Assembly: GCA_003161435.1 (NCBI GenBank)
Contig: PMOS01000024.1
Coordinates: 91,599-155,598 of the forward strand
DNA from: Vulcanimicrobiota bacterium
GTDB taxonomy: Bacteria > Vulcanimicrobiota > Vulcanimicrobiia > Vulcanimicrobiales > Vulcanimicrobiaceae
DNA: 64,000 bases
Direction of reading: 5' to 3'
Part shown: piece after piece, positions 37,060-46,592 of the stretch
Position numbering within the stretch: position 1 is the first letter of the stretch
Layout: each line of letters starts with the position of its first letter
The notes under the pieces: model-generated
Seen by the model: the letters and a program-made list of their open reading frames with translations, nothing else
Told to the model about the DNA's origin: nothing
Databases searched by the model: none
Made by a program: the position numbers and the translations under genes

Positions 37060-37928
37060 TGCTCGTTCTCGCCCAAGTGGTCGCTATTGCAGCGCTCGCA
37101 CCGCTGCTGCAAGGGGCAATGAAGCAATTGCGAGCGCGACTGCAAGGCCGCCCGGGACCCAGCCCGATCCAGCCCTATCGCGATCTCGCCAAGCTGTGGG
37201 CGAAAGAAGCGCTCCTGCCGGACGGCACCTCGATCGTTACGCTCTGTGCGCCCGGACTGGCGCTCGGCGTCGCCGTCACCTTTGCTGCCGCACTTCCGCT
37301 GACGACGCGCGCGATGCCCGTCATCGACGTCGTGGCGCTGGCATTTCTGTTGGGATTGGGACGCTTCGCCCTGACCCTCGCGGCGTTGGACACGCGCAGC
37401 GCATTTGCCGGCATGGCGGCGAGTCGCGAGATGACCTTCGCGAGTCTGGTCGAGCCCACGCTCTTGATCGCGCTCTTGGGCGGAGCGATTCTCGGCCACG
37501 GATCGGGACTGGAATCGCTGCTCACCGTTGCGCTCGGTCCGGCGAGCATTCTGGCGTTTGCGGCGTTCTTCTTAGTCATGCTCCTGGAGACGGCACGCAT
37601 CCCGCTCGACAATCAAGAAACGCACTACGAACTAACCATGATGCACGAAGGGTTGGCGCTCGAGTATTCCGGCTGGCAGCTCGCGCTCGTCGGCTACGCG
37701 TCCTACGTGCGTCAATTGAGCTTCTTCGTGCTCGCTTCCATCGTGTTGCTGCCGGGAGCCGGACCTCTCTTGTGGATCGTCTGCATTTTCGTCCTGGCCG
37801 CGACGGTAGCAATCGTCGAGACGCTGTTCGCAAAACTGCGCCTCTTCGAGGTGCCGCAGGTGTTGACGACCGCCTTCATCCTGGCGGCGACCAGCGTTGC
37901 GATGCGCATCCTGGGGGGACCGGCGTGA
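37059..37928 (+). CDS. hyfC: HyfC/HycD-like membrane subunit (NuoH family)
   Basis: 289 residues, eight transmembrane segments. NuoH-type landmarks: GAMKQLRARLQGRPGPSPIQ, PYRDLAKLWAKE, SREMTFASLVEP, and ETARIPLDNQETHYELTMMH, the acidic loop that meets the catalytic arm in complex I. It anchors the hydrogenase peripheral arm to the membrane. Start overlaps hyfB stop by 1 nt; hyfE begins inside its stop (GTGA). Confidence 0.93.
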   Translation: MLVLAQVVAIAALAPLLQGAMKQLRARLQGRPGPSPIQPYRDLAKLWAKEALLPDGTSIVTLCAPGLALGVAVTFAAALPLTTRAMPVIDVVALAFLLGLGRFALTLAALDTRSAFAGMAASREMTFASLVEPTLLIALLGGAILGHGSGLESLLTVALGPASILAFAAFFLVMLLETARIPLDNQETHYELTMMHEGLALEYSGWQLALVGYASYVRQLSFFVLASIVLLPGAGPLLWIVCIFVLAATVAIVETLFAKLRLFEVPQVLTTAFILAATSVAMRILGGPA

Positions 37929-38536
37929 CGTTCGAACTGCTGATTCTCGTCGCGGGCGCCGTCCTCGTCCTGGACACGTCCACGTCGCGGGTGGTCGTCG
38001 CCTACGTCGTCGTCGTCGCGATCGTCGGCCACTTTGCCGCTGCATCGACGTTGCACGCACCGCTTGCGCTCGCGTTCTTCTCGATTTCGTTCTTTCTAAA
38101 AGCCATCGTCGCGCCGATCGGGATTTGGACGTTCGCGCGTCGTAACGCGGCGGCGCGCAATTTGCGGCCGGCCGTCGATTTGCCAATCCGTTTGGTCGTC
38201 GTGCTGGCACTCGCCTTCGGCTCGCAGTACGTGCCGCACGTGCCCGGGCTCGCGCCTATTCCGATGGTCGGCACGATCGCGTACATCATGCTCTGCAGCT
38301 TCGCGGTTCTCGTGATTCACCGCAACCTGCTCGCGCAGGTCATCGGCTTGCTCGTACTCAGTGCCGGCGTGACGCTCGCCGCTGTCATGAGCGCACCCCA
38401 ATTGCCGGAAGCGGTCGAGCTCGGCGCAACGTTCGACGCCCTGGTGGTGACCTTCATCGGATTGACCTTGGTCCGCGCCTTTCTCACCCACCATCCGCTC
38501 TTGGACATCGAATCGCTGCGGAGCTTGCGCGGATGA
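37925..38536 (+). CDS. hyfE: HyfE-like small membrane subunit (NuoK/J-like)
   Basis: 203 residues with five or six hydrophobic helices (LLILVAGAVLVLDTS, VVVAYVVVVAIVGHFAAAST, ALAFFSISFFLKAIVAPIGI, YIMLCSFAVLVIHRNLLAQV). HyfE/HycP subunits are short NuoK-like proteins of hydrogenase-4 complexes; the glutamate typical of NuoK helix 2 is not obvious here. GTG start overlaps hyfC by 4 nt; its stop overlaps the hyfF start (ATGA). Confidence 0.88.
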   Translation: MTFELLILVAGAVLVLDTSTSRVVVAYVVVVAIVGHFAAASTLHAPLALAFFSISFFLKAIVAPIGIWTFARRNAAARNLRPAVDLPIRLVVVLALAFGSQYVPHVPGLAPIPMVGTIAYIMLCSFAVLVIHRNLLAQVIGLLVLSAGVTLAAVMSAPQLPEAVELGATFDALVVTFIGLTLVRAFLTHHPLLDIESLRSLRG

Positions 38537-39966
38537 CCTGGCTGGTGGTCATTTCACCGCTGCTGGCCGCTCTCATCACGATGCTCTTCCGGCCGCTCGA
38601 TGTCCGGCGCACGGCCCGCATCATCTTCTCGAGCGCCGCAGCGGCGATGCCGCTCACGCTCATCGGGAAGGTCGATTGGCTTTCGCTTCTCTTCGCGGGC
38701 ATCGTGTCGAGTATCAGTCTCCTCGCGACCATCTTCTCGACCGGCATGTACTCCGTCGATTGGGGCCGCGGCCAAGCGCTGTGGACGCGGAAGTCCATTT
38801 ACTTCGTCTTGCTCGGGAGCTTTTGGAGCGCGATGTTGCTGGTCGTGCTCGCGACGAATTTCGGTCTGCTGTGGTTTGGGATCGCGGCAACGACGCTCGC
38901 TACCGCCTTTCTGGTGGGCTTCAGCGGTGAGGCGGCCGCCCTCGAGGCGGCCTGGAAGTACCTCGTGTTGTGCAGCGTCGGCATCGGGCTCGCGTTATTG
39001 GGGATCGTGCTCTTGGGCCGTGTCTCGCTCGAGGAGGGGCTCGATCCCGCCCAGGCCCTCGCCTGGGGCGCGATAGCGCAACATCACGTTTCGTCGGCCG
39101 TACCGCTCGCGTCGCTTGCGACGGCGATCATGCTGATCGGCTTCGGCACGAAAGCCGGCCTCGTGCCGATGCACGCGTGGTTGCCCGACGCGCATTCCAA
39201 AGCTCCGGCACCGATCAGCGGGCTGCTCTCGGGCGTCCTGGTCTCGTGCTCGCTCTACGCCATCATGCGCACGGCGACCGTCGCATCGGCGTTGGGGGCT
39301 GGCGATTCGTTCCGGCAACTGCTGCTCGGGTTCGGCGTCGCATCCATCATCGTCGCCGGCGCGCTGATGCTCGTGCAGCGCGATCTCAAACGTCTGTTTG
39401 CCTACTCGACGGTCGAGCACGCCGGGATCGTCGCTCTGGCGCTGGGCTTCGGTGGACCGCTCGGCCAGTTCGCGGCGCTCTTTCACGTCGTCGCGCACGC
39501 CTTTGCCAAATCGGCAGCCTTCTTCACGGCGGGACTCGTGCAGAGCGCGTCCGGAACGACGACCCTGAGCGAGTTGAAGGGGCTCTGGAACGGCGGCCTC
39601 CCCGGACGTTTTCTGCTCGGCGCGCTCGCGGCGCTCGGCGGCATGCCGCCGTTCGCGTTGTTCGTGAGCGAATTGCTCCTGGTCGCAGCCGGGATCGCCG
39701 CACATCAGTGGATCGCCCTTGGCCTTGGCGCATTCGGCATCGTGCTCGGGTTTGCCGCGCTGACGCGGGCGACGATCGCCATCGAGAGCGGCCATGCCCC
39801 CGCCGAACCGCCCCTCGCACAGCGGTTCAGCCCGCCGCTTTCGAGACTATCGATCGGCGCGGCGGCGGCGGCCCTCACCTGCGCGGTCGCGTTCGCGGTG
39901 GTACCGTGGACGAGCCTCGGAGCAACCTTCGCGGCGATCGCGCGGGGGATCGGAAAAATGCCATGA
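38533..39966 (+). CDS. hyfF: HyfF-like antiporter subunit (NuoN/NuoM family)
   Basis: 477 residues, ~14 helices. Motifs: FGTKAGLVPMHAWLPDAHSK followed by APAPISGLLSGVLVSCSLYA, QRDLKRLFAYSTVEHAGIV, HVVAHAFAKSAAFFTAGLVQ and GGMPPFALFVSELLLVA. Second proton-pumping antiporter-like subunit of the complex; the canonical third (HyfD) is absent from the operon. Overlaps hyfE and hyfG by 4 nt on each side. Confidence 0.92.
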   Translation: MTWLVVISPLLAALITMLFRPLDVRRTARIIFSSAAAAMPLTLIGKVDWLSLLFAGIVSSISLLATIFSTGMYSVDWGRGQALWTRKSIYFVLLGSFWSAMLLVVLATNFGLLWFGIAATTLATAFLVGFSGEAAALEAAWKYLVLCSVGIGLALLGIVLLGRVSLEEGLDPAQALAWGAIAQHHVSSAVPLASLATAIMLIGFGTKAGLVPMHAWLPDAHSKAPAPISGLLSGVLVSCSLYAIMRTATVASALGAGDSFRQLLLGFGVASIIVAGALMLVQRDLKRLFAYSTVEHAGIVALALGFGGPLGQFAALFHVVAHAFAKSAAFFTAGLVQSASGTTTLSELKGLWNGGLPGRFLLGALAALGGMPPFALFVSELLLVAAGIAAHQWIALGLGAFGIVLGFAALTRATIAIESGHAPAEPPLAQRFSPPLSRLSIGAAAAALTCAVAFAVVPWTSLGATFAAIARGIGKMP

Positions 39967-41369
39967 TTTCGGTCGGCACGACCGCGGCGGACGTACGCAC
40001 CTTCCACGAAGACGTCATTGCGGAATGCGAAAACGGCATTCCAGCGGGCGCGTATGCCGACGCCGATTTCGCGCACTACCTATTTCTGAGCGCCGGCGGG
40101 GCCTCTACCCTTTCACGCGCGTTGCATGGCGAGCGACGACTGCACGCCGTCTCCGGGCTCGTGCCGCTCTTTTCATGGGACGAGCGTGAGATGGCGCAGG
40201 AGTGGGGCGTGCGGTTCGACGCGCTACCGGACGATCGGCCGTTTTACGCGCACGACGGTGCGATGTCGGCGGCACGGATCGTGCACGGTGAAGGCATCAT
40301 GCAGTTCGTCGTCGGGCCCGTACACGCCGGTATCATCGAGAGCGGGCGGTTCACGTTCAGCTCCGGAGGCGAGACGATCGTCCACCTCGACGCTCAACTC
40401 GGGTACGCGCATCGCGGCATCGAGCGGGCACTCCAGGGTGCGCTGCCCTCGCAAGCAGCAGCGAAGGTCGCACGGATCTGCGGCGGGTGCAGCGCTTCTC
40501 GTTCGTACGCGTTCGCACTGGCGATCGAAGCGCTAGCAGACGTCGAACCCGAACCGGAGATCGAACTCGTTCGCTTGATCGTTGCCGAACTCGAGCGCGT
40601 CTACAATCATCTCGCCGATTTGGCGGCCAGCGCGTCCGGCGCCGGCTATGCCGTGGGCTTTGCGCGCGGAATGGCGCTCAAGGAACGCGCCATGCGTCTA
40701 TGCCACGCGGCTTGCGGGCATCGGTTGCTGTTCGACGCGATCGCTCCGGGCGGCCTCGGCCGGCCCGTGCTTGAAGACCGTGTTCCCTTCGGCGCGGAGC
40801 TCGCCGAGCTCGAGCGAGACGTTCATCTCTACCTGACGGCGTTGTTTGGGACGGCTTCGATGATGTCGCGCTGGGAACGCGCCGGCATCGTGCCCTACGA
40901 AACGGCGAAAGCCTTCGGAGCCGTCGGCCCAGCTTACCGTGCTTCGGGCGGGTCGACCGATATCCGCACCTTCATCCCGTACGGCGCGTACCGATGGCTG
41001 CCACCCTCCGTTGCGTGCGGCGCGTCCGCCGATGCGCGGGCACGATGCGAGGTCAAGCGTGACGAAACCGTCGAGTCGTTCGCTTTGATCCGCCGCGCGC
41101 TGCACGAGCTGAGCGATGCTTCCTTGCCGCCGCAGCGGCCGGTGGAGCCGCGGCCGGGCAGGGCGCTGGGCGTCGTCGAGGGACCACGCGGAACCGAACT
41201 CGTTGCCGTGCACGTCGATGAGCGCGGGCGCATCGAACGCATTCATGTCATCTCGGCCTCGTATCGAAATTGGCCGATCGTCGCTCGCGCGATGGAGAAC
41301 AATATCGTGCCGGATTTTCCGCTGGTCAACAAGAGCTTCAACCTCTGCTACGCCTGCGCCGACCGATGA
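39963..41369 (+). CDS. hyfG: HyfG/HycE-like [NiFe]-hydrogenase large subunit with NuoC-like N-terminus
   Basis: 468 residues. The first ~100 residues form a NuoC-like domain (FSWDEREMAQEWGVRF), followed by the NuoD/[NiFe] catalytic domain. L1 motif RICGGC (Cys173, Cys176) and C-terminal CxxC in FNLCYACADR (Cys462, Cys465) provide four potential Ni-Fe ligands. The usual DPCxxC is NLCxxC here, and the protein ends three residues after the last Cys, so there is no C-terminal peptide for a HycI-type protease. HyfA/HyfH-type ferredoxin subunits and formate dehydrogenase are missing. It may evolve or oxidise hydrogen, or be a modified relative; the four Cys argue for a metal centre. Confidence 0.88.
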   Translation: MISVGTTAADVRTFHEDVIAECENGIPAGAYADADFAHYLFLSAGGASTLSRALHGERRLHAVSGLVPLFSWDEREMAQEWGVRFDALPDDRPFYAHDGAMSAARIVHGEGIMQFVVGPVHAGIIESGRFTFSSGGETIVHLDAQLGYAHRGIERALQGALPSQAAAKVARICGGCSASRSYAFALAIEALADVEPEPEIELVRLIVAELERVYNHLADLAASASGAGYAVGFARGMALKERAMRLCHAACGHRLLFDAIAPGGLGRPVLEDRVPFGAELAELERDVHLYLTALFGTASMMSRWERAGIVPYETAKAFGAVGPAYRASGGSTDIRTFIPYGAYRWLPPSVACGASADARARCEVKRDETVESFALIRRALHELSDASLPPQRPVEPRPGRALGVVEGPRGTELVAVHVDERGRIERIHVISASYRNWPIVARAMENNIVPDFPLVNKSFNLCYACADR

Positions 41370-41770
41370 CCATGTTTCGTCGATCGATCGGGATCCGGCA
41401 TCTCGTCTGCGGGAGCTGCAACGGCTGCGAGCACGAGATGAACGCGTTGAACAACGCGTTCTACGACATCACGCAAAATGGTTGGGATCTCGTTGCGTCG
41501 CCGCGGCATGCCGACGTCGTCACCGTCACCGGACCGATGACCGAGGCCATGCGGACGGCCGCGCGCGCAACGCTCGAGGCCGTGCCGCGGCCCAAGGTCG
41601 TGGTCGCCATCGGCGATTGCGCGACCGGGGATGGTCCGTGGACGGGCGCCCCGGCCGGAGCCGGCGCCGGCGTCGAGTTGGCGGCCGACGTGATGGTCCG
41701 CGGCTGCCCGCCGACGCCGGACGATATCCGCGCGGGACTGGCGCGCGCCGCCGAACTCCTCGATTCATAG
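41366..41770 (+). CDS. hyfI: HyfI-like [NiFe]-hydrogenase small subunit (NuoB family)
   Basis: 134 residues. Iron-sulfur cysteines in HLVCGSCNGCEHEM (Cys15, Cys18, Cys21), AIGDCATGDG, and RGCPPTPDDIRAGL, the pattern for the proximal 4Fe-4S cluster. Cytoplasmic; passes electrons between HyfG and a partner, which is not encoded nearby. Starts at ATG 41366, overlapping the hyfG stop (ATGA). Last recognisable gene of the operon. In the M. tuberculosis counterpart as I recall it, the small-subunit-like gene lies near the front instead. Confidence 0.9.
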   Translation: MTMFRRSIGIRHLVCGSCNGCEHEMNALNNAFYDITQNGWDLVASPRHADVVTVTGPMTEAMRTAARATLEAVPRPKVVVAIGDCATGDGPWTGAPAGAGAGVELAADVMVRGCPPTPDDIRAGLARAAELLDS

Positions 41771-41856
41771 ACTCCAGCCCGCACTCACCCAATAAAAGAT
41801 GCGTCGCCGTTCGTCGCACCGAGCCCGGCGATTCCCACTCGCACGAAATCGGCCCC

Positions 41857-42108
41857 CTAACGACGGCGAGGGCCCCGCGCCGCGCGAATGCGCTCGACAC
41901 GCGTGTAGGTTTCCGACGAGCTGGGCGCGTCCCGCCGCGCGATGTGCGCTCGCAGCCGGACGCCACACAGTACCACCAGCGCCACGATCGCCGCCCCCGC
42001 ACAGATGAACCGCGGCGAGGCGGGGATCGGGAGCAGCGCGCCCGCGGCGAGAACCGTCGCGGCGAGCGCGACGATGTTCTCCCAGCGCTTCATCGCCGGG
42101 GCCGGCAT
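41857..42108 (-). CDS. Small two-helix membrane protein
   Basis: 83 residues with two hydrophobic helices (IVALAATVLAAGALLPI and ICAGAAIVALVVLCGVRL) and a basic cytoplasmic tail (RVERIRAARGPRRR). No family recognised. GGAGG precedes the ATG at 42108 at a short 3-nt spacing; an ATG five codons later is possible. Located 16 nt downstream of the minus-strand gene at 42125. Confidence 0.5.
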   Translation of the reverse strand: MPAPAMKRWENIVALAATVLAAGALLPIPASPRFICAGAAIVALVVLCGVRLRAHIARRDAPSSSETYTRVERIRAARGPRRR

Positions 42109-42124
42109 CGGCCTCCGCGTGCGA

Positions 42125-42517
42125 TCAGTCTTCTGCTTCGTGGAGGTGCAGGTGGCAGCCGTCTTCCGCTTCGTCGAGTACTTCCTGCGCCTCCGTCATG
42201 ACGCTCGACGGCAGCGCGTCGCCCGACTCGATCGAACCCGCTTCCGCCAGGAAGTCGACTTCATCCCAGTCCTCCCACGTCTCGAGGCTCTCGCCGTCGC
42301 GCTCCGCCGGGAAGCGAACGCAGTAACCTTGCTCGATGTGGAGGCCGGTCACCAGGACGCGCGTGCCACGCGGAAAGTACGTCCCGTCTTTCCAGAGCGT
42401 GCCGTACGTCGTGTCGTAGTGCTCGCCGATCTCGATCTTCTCGATCGTCCCACCCTCCGAAGGACGTTCGCGTGATGGCGGGCCATTCCGCACCGCAAGG
42501 TCGTATACCCGCAGCAT
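42125..42517 (-). CDS. Acidic hypothetical protein (130 aa)
   Basis: 130 residues, strongly acidic (WEDWDEVDFLAEAGSIESGD; LDEAEDGCHLHLHEAED), with a final HLHLHE that could bind metal. The middle (GTRVLVTGLHIEQGYCVRFP) looks like a small beta domain. Unknown function. Its ATG and the ATG of the divergent NUDIX gene overlap in a CATG palindrome; a GTG at 42493 would remove the overlap and may be the true start. Confidence 0.5.
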   Translation of the reverse strand: MLRVYDLAVRNGPPSRERPSEGGTIEKIEIGEHYDTTYGTLWKDGTYFPRGTRVLVTGLHIEQGYCVRFPAERDGESLETWEDWDEVDFLAEAGSIESGDALPSSVMTEAQEVLDEAEDGCHLHLHEAED

Positions 42518-43070
42518 GAGCGAGCATCGGCTGCAAAAATGGCGGATCCTGTCGTCGGATTACCGGATCGAAACGAAGTTCTTACGCTTGCGTTCGGACC
42601 GCGTCGAGCTGCCCAGCGGTGTGGTGGTCGAGGACTATTTCGTTCGCGAGTCGCGCGGCTTCTGCGTGATCTTCGCGATCACGGCCGACGAACAGATCCT
42701 GCTCGTACGGCAGTACAAGCATGGCATCGGCGAAGTCGTCACCGAGCTACCGGCGGGGATGATCGACGAAGACGAGAGCCCGGAGGCGTGCGCCGCCCGC
42801 GAGTTGGTCGAGGAAACCGGCTACACGGGCACGCCGCCCGAGCTCGTGCGCACGTTCTACGCCGACCCGACCAACGCGACCGCGCGTTTCTTTCTCTTCA
42901 TGGTGCGGGATGCGCGGCCGACACATGCCCAGGTGTTCGACCTCACCGAGGACATCGACGTCCAGCTCGCCGGGATCGACGAGGTCCGCGCGATGGCGCT
43001 CGACGGTCGCATCGCCGCCGGCTCTCAGGTCGCGGCCGTGCTCGTCGCCCTCGCGCACCTGGATCGCTGA
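42516..43070 (+). CDS. NUDIX hydrolase, ADP-ribose pyrophosphatase-like
   Basis: 184 residues. NUDIX box GMIDEDESPEACAARELVEE (GX5EX7REUXEEXGU pattern) at ~85-107. N-terminal part with FLRLRSDRVELPSGVVVEDY and LLVRQYKHGIGEVVTELPAG resembles ADP-ribose pyrophosphatases (NudF type), which cleave ADP-ribose to AMP and ribose-5-phosphate. Divergent start overlap with the minus-strand gene at 42517. A small membrane protein follows 43 nt downstream. Confidence 0.88.
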   Translation: MSEHRLQKWRILSSDYRIETKFLRLRSDRVELPSGVVVEDYFVRESRGFCVIFAITADEQILLVRQYKHGIGEVVTELPAGMIDEDESPEACAARELVEETGYTGTPPELVRTFYADPTNATARFFLFMVRDARPTHAQVFDLTEDIDVQLAGIDEVRAMALDGRIAAGSQVAAVLVALAHLDR

Positions 43071-43113
43071 AACTCGCCCGCCGCCCCGGCGGTACCTGGT
43101 GTTGGAGGATTTG

Positions 43114-43305
43114 ATGAGCTTGTTCGTGCGGGTCACGGCCGTCGTCGCCGTCGCCATCGTCGCGTTGATCGTGTTGGCGTTCGTCTTGAAGATCGTGCTG
43201 ATCGCCGCGCTCGTCGCCGGGCTGGTCGTGGCCGGGATGTGGATCGCCGGCGCGCTCCGCGGCCGGCGCAGGTCGGTTCGCACGCTCACGGTTCGCCGCT
43301 TCTAG
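43114..43305 (+). CDS. Small membrane protein (63 aa)
   Basis: A 63-residue ORF starting at ATG 43114 with GGAGGA 4-5 nt upstream. Almost the whole protein is one long hydrophobic stretch (VTAVVAVAIVALIVLAFVLK then IVLIAALVAGLVVAGMWIAG), followed by a basic end (RGRRRSVRTLTVRRF). Probably one or two membrane helices with a cytoplasmic basic tail. Function unknown. Confidence 0.65.
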   Translation: MSLFVRVTAVVAVAIVALIVLAFVLKIVLIAALVAGLVVAGMWIAGALRGRRRSVRTLTVRRF

Positions 43306-43344
43306 CCGCAGGACGTCGTCCCGGCGCCTCGTACGGAACGCGAG

Positions 43345-46300
43345 GTGACCACGCAGCTCCGCGCCGGTTTCACGGCGCTCCTTTTCTTTTCGGCTAGCGC
43401 GCTCGCGCTTGCCCAAGCGGGCCCTGCGCCGGCCGAGGACGCCACGCCGGCTCCGATGGCCTCGGCCGCTCCGTCGCCGTCGGCCTCGCCGACCGCGCCG
43501 CCGACCCCGCCCTACAACCGGCTCGCGTTTCGCGAGGTCGGCCCGGCGGTCGCCGGCGGCCGCGTGACCTCGGTCGTCGGCGTCGCGAACGATCCGAAGC
43601 TCTATTACCTGGGCACCGCCGGCGGCGGAGTGTGGAAGACGATCAACGGCGGAGCGACCTGGACGCCGCTGTTCGACAAGCAGAGCGTGTCATCGATCGG
43701 CGCGGTCGCGATCGATCCGCGGAATCACAACGTCGTGTGGGTCGGCACCGGCGAGACGAACCCGCGCAACGACGTGTCCTGGGGCGACGGGCTGTACAAG
43801 TCGACCGACGGCGGCAAGACGTGGACGAACGTCGGCCTCGTCGCGACGCGCGCGATCGCGTCAATCGTGATCGATCCGCGCAATCCCGACACGGTAATCG
43901 TCGGCGCGCTCGGCGACGTCTTCGCCGACTCGCCCGAGCGCGGCGTCTACCGCACGACCGACGGCGGACGCACGTGGGCGAAGACGCTGTTCGTGGGGCC
44001 GCAAAGCGGCGTCAGCGAACTCGTCGCTTCCCCGAGTCAGCCCGACGTTCTCTATGCCGGGATCTGCAGTTCCAGCGCAGGCCGTGGACGTTCACTTCGG
44101 GCGGCGATGCCGACGGGATCTGGAAATCGACCGACGACGGGAACACCTGGACGCGGTTGACCGGACACGGTCTTCCCAGCGGGATGACCGGGCGGATCGG
44201 CCTGGCGGTGTCGCAATCGAATCCGTCGCGCGTCTACGCGTTGATCGAATCGAAGGACGGCATCCTGTGGCGCTCGGACGATGCGGGTGCGAACTGGCAA
44301 CTGATGACCAAGAACACGCTGGTCGATCAGCGGCCGTTCTACTTTTCGCACCTGCGCGTCGACCCGTCCGACGCCAACCACGTGTACGGCGTCTCTGAAG
44401 AGCTGTCCGAGTCGAAAGACGGCGGCAAGACGTTCAAGTCGATCGCCAAGGACGTGCACGTCGACTACCACGACATGTGGATCGCGCCCAACGATCACAC
44501 GCGCATGATCGTCGGCGAGGACGGCGGCTACGCGATGACGACCGACAACGGTGTCGCCTGGTCGTTCTCGCGCAACCTCGCGATCGGACAGATCTATCAC
44601 GTCGGTTACGACGATCGCACGCCGTACTCGATCTGCGTCGGCCTGCAGGACAACAACGGTTTCTGCGGTCCCTCCAACGCGCTCAACCCCGAGGGGATCC
44701 CCGACGCGGCTTGGGATCGTGTCGTCGGCGGCGACGGTCAATGGGCGTGGCCGGACCCGCGCGATCCGAACCTGGTGTGGACCGACCTGCAGACGGGACG
44801 GCTCTCGATCTACGATCGCACGAACCAGCGCAACCGGCCGGTGCAGCCATGGCGCGGGACCGCACAAGACGACTTTTCGCTCGACCGCGCGCGCTACCGC
44901 TACAACTGGGATGCGCCGATCGCGTTCGATCCGTTCGACCGGACGCTCACCTATTTCGGCGCGAACGTGGTCTTCGCGACGCACGATCGCGGCACGCGCT
45001 GGAGCGTCATCTCGCCCGATCTCACCCGCAACGACAAGGCGCACCAGCAGCCCGCCGGCGGACCGCTCGCGCTCGACGTGTCGAGCGCGGAGTTCACCGG
45101 TACGCTGCTCGACATCGAGCCGTCGGCCAAGACGCGCGGCGAGATCTGGACCGGCAGCGACGACGGCTTGGTGCAGCTCAGTCGCGACGGCGGGAAGCAT
45201 TGGCGCAACGTGACGCCGCCGGGCGTCGCGCCCGACGGGCGCGCGGAAGCGGTCGCGCCTTCGCCGCTGACGGCCGGCACGACGTTCGCCGTCATCGATC
45301 GCCACTTACTGGGCGATTACGCGCCGTACGTCTTCGTCACGCGCGATTGGGGCGCGCGCTGGACGCGCGTCGCGAACGGCCTCCCGGCGCAATCGGCGCG
45401 GTCGATCCGTCCTGACACGCGCAACCCGAACCTCGTGTATCTCGGGTTGGAGGATTCGTTCTGGCTGTCGTACGACGGCGGCGCGAATTGGCGGCGTCCC
45501 GGGCTGGGGCTACCGACGACGGCTGCGTACGACATGCGCGTGCAGCCGCGCTGGAACGACCTCATCGTCGCGACGCACGGGCGGGCGGCTTGGATCCTCG
45601 ACGACCTCACCTCGATCCAGCAGCTCCCGCAAGCCGAGGCGGCCGGCGCGATGCTGTTTGCTCCGCGCACCGCGTATCTGTTCTCGCTGCACGCCAACGA
45701 CGAAGGACTCTACACCGGCTACGGCGCGAAGAATCCGCCGAACGGCGCGCTGCTGAGCTTCTACCAGAAGAATGCTGCCGCGCGGCGGCCGGAGATCGAG
45801 ATCCTCGATGCGCGCGGCCGCATCGTGCGCCATCTGCGCGGAACCCTGCGCGTGAACGAACGCGAGATACCGCTGATCACGAACTTCGCCGGGATCAACC
45901 GCGTCGGATGGGATCTCCGCGAAGACGGTCCGGTGCGCTGGACGGGCGCGGCGCGGGAAGAGTATCGCGGGCCGCGCGTCGGCGTCACGGTAGTCCCGGG
46001 CACGTACACGGTGCGCGTCCGGCTAGCGGGGAAGACGCTGTCGCAGACGCTGCGCGTACAGGCCGATCCGCGAGCGTCCCTCACGCCCACCGACTATCGC
46101 GCTGCGTACGCCTTCGCGAAGCGGCACGTCCTCGAGTTCTCGCGGCTCGACGCGGCGCTCAACCGGCTCGACGCCTACGCCGCCTCGGCCGCGGTCGGGG
46201 CGAAGGATGCCGGTGGCGAACTCGCGCCGCTGCTCGCCGGCGTGCGCGCCAAGGCGCTAGCGCTGCGCGGACGGCTGACCGCGGACTACACGAACGACGA

Positions 46301-46592
46301 AGACTCGATCCAGCACCCCGGCCGCATCCGTGAAGATCTGCAGAGCCTGCAGTTCGGCGCTCAGTTCGGCGGGGGCGCGCCGCCCAACGCGGCGACGATC
46401 GACTATGCCGCGCGCGTCGATCGCGCGTTCGCCGCAGCGATGCGCGACGTTGCGTCATTCGAACGCAACGACGTGGCGCGCGCCGACGCCGCGCTCGAGG
46501 CAGCCGGGAAACGTCCGCTGGCGACGAGCGGTGCGAAGCGCGCAGACGTGTTGGGAGAGCCCGAAACCGGCGCGGAGGACGGCGACGAGTGA
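43345..46592 (+). pseudogene. VPS10/sortilin-like beta-propeller exo-protein, broken by a one-base frameshift
   Basis: Large secreted protein (~1080 residues if restored) with signal peptide (MTTQLRAGFTALLFFSASAL) and many BNR/sortilin repeats such as GGGVWKTINGGATW, GLYKSTDGGKTW and GIWKSTDDGNTW, plus a C-terminal region with RHLRGTLRVNEREIPLITNF. Codons 1-~240 are in one frame (43345 to ~44066) and the rest in another (to 46592). The break is near 44066: the expected ATCTGGCAG (I-W-Q) reads ATCTGCAG, one G missing. Both halves are otherwise intact, so this is either a recent mutation or a sequencing/assembly error. Confidence 0.85.

Noticed and set aside
41771..41856. Terminator after hyfI
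   Set aside because: Only weak stems can be drawn and there is no T-run.
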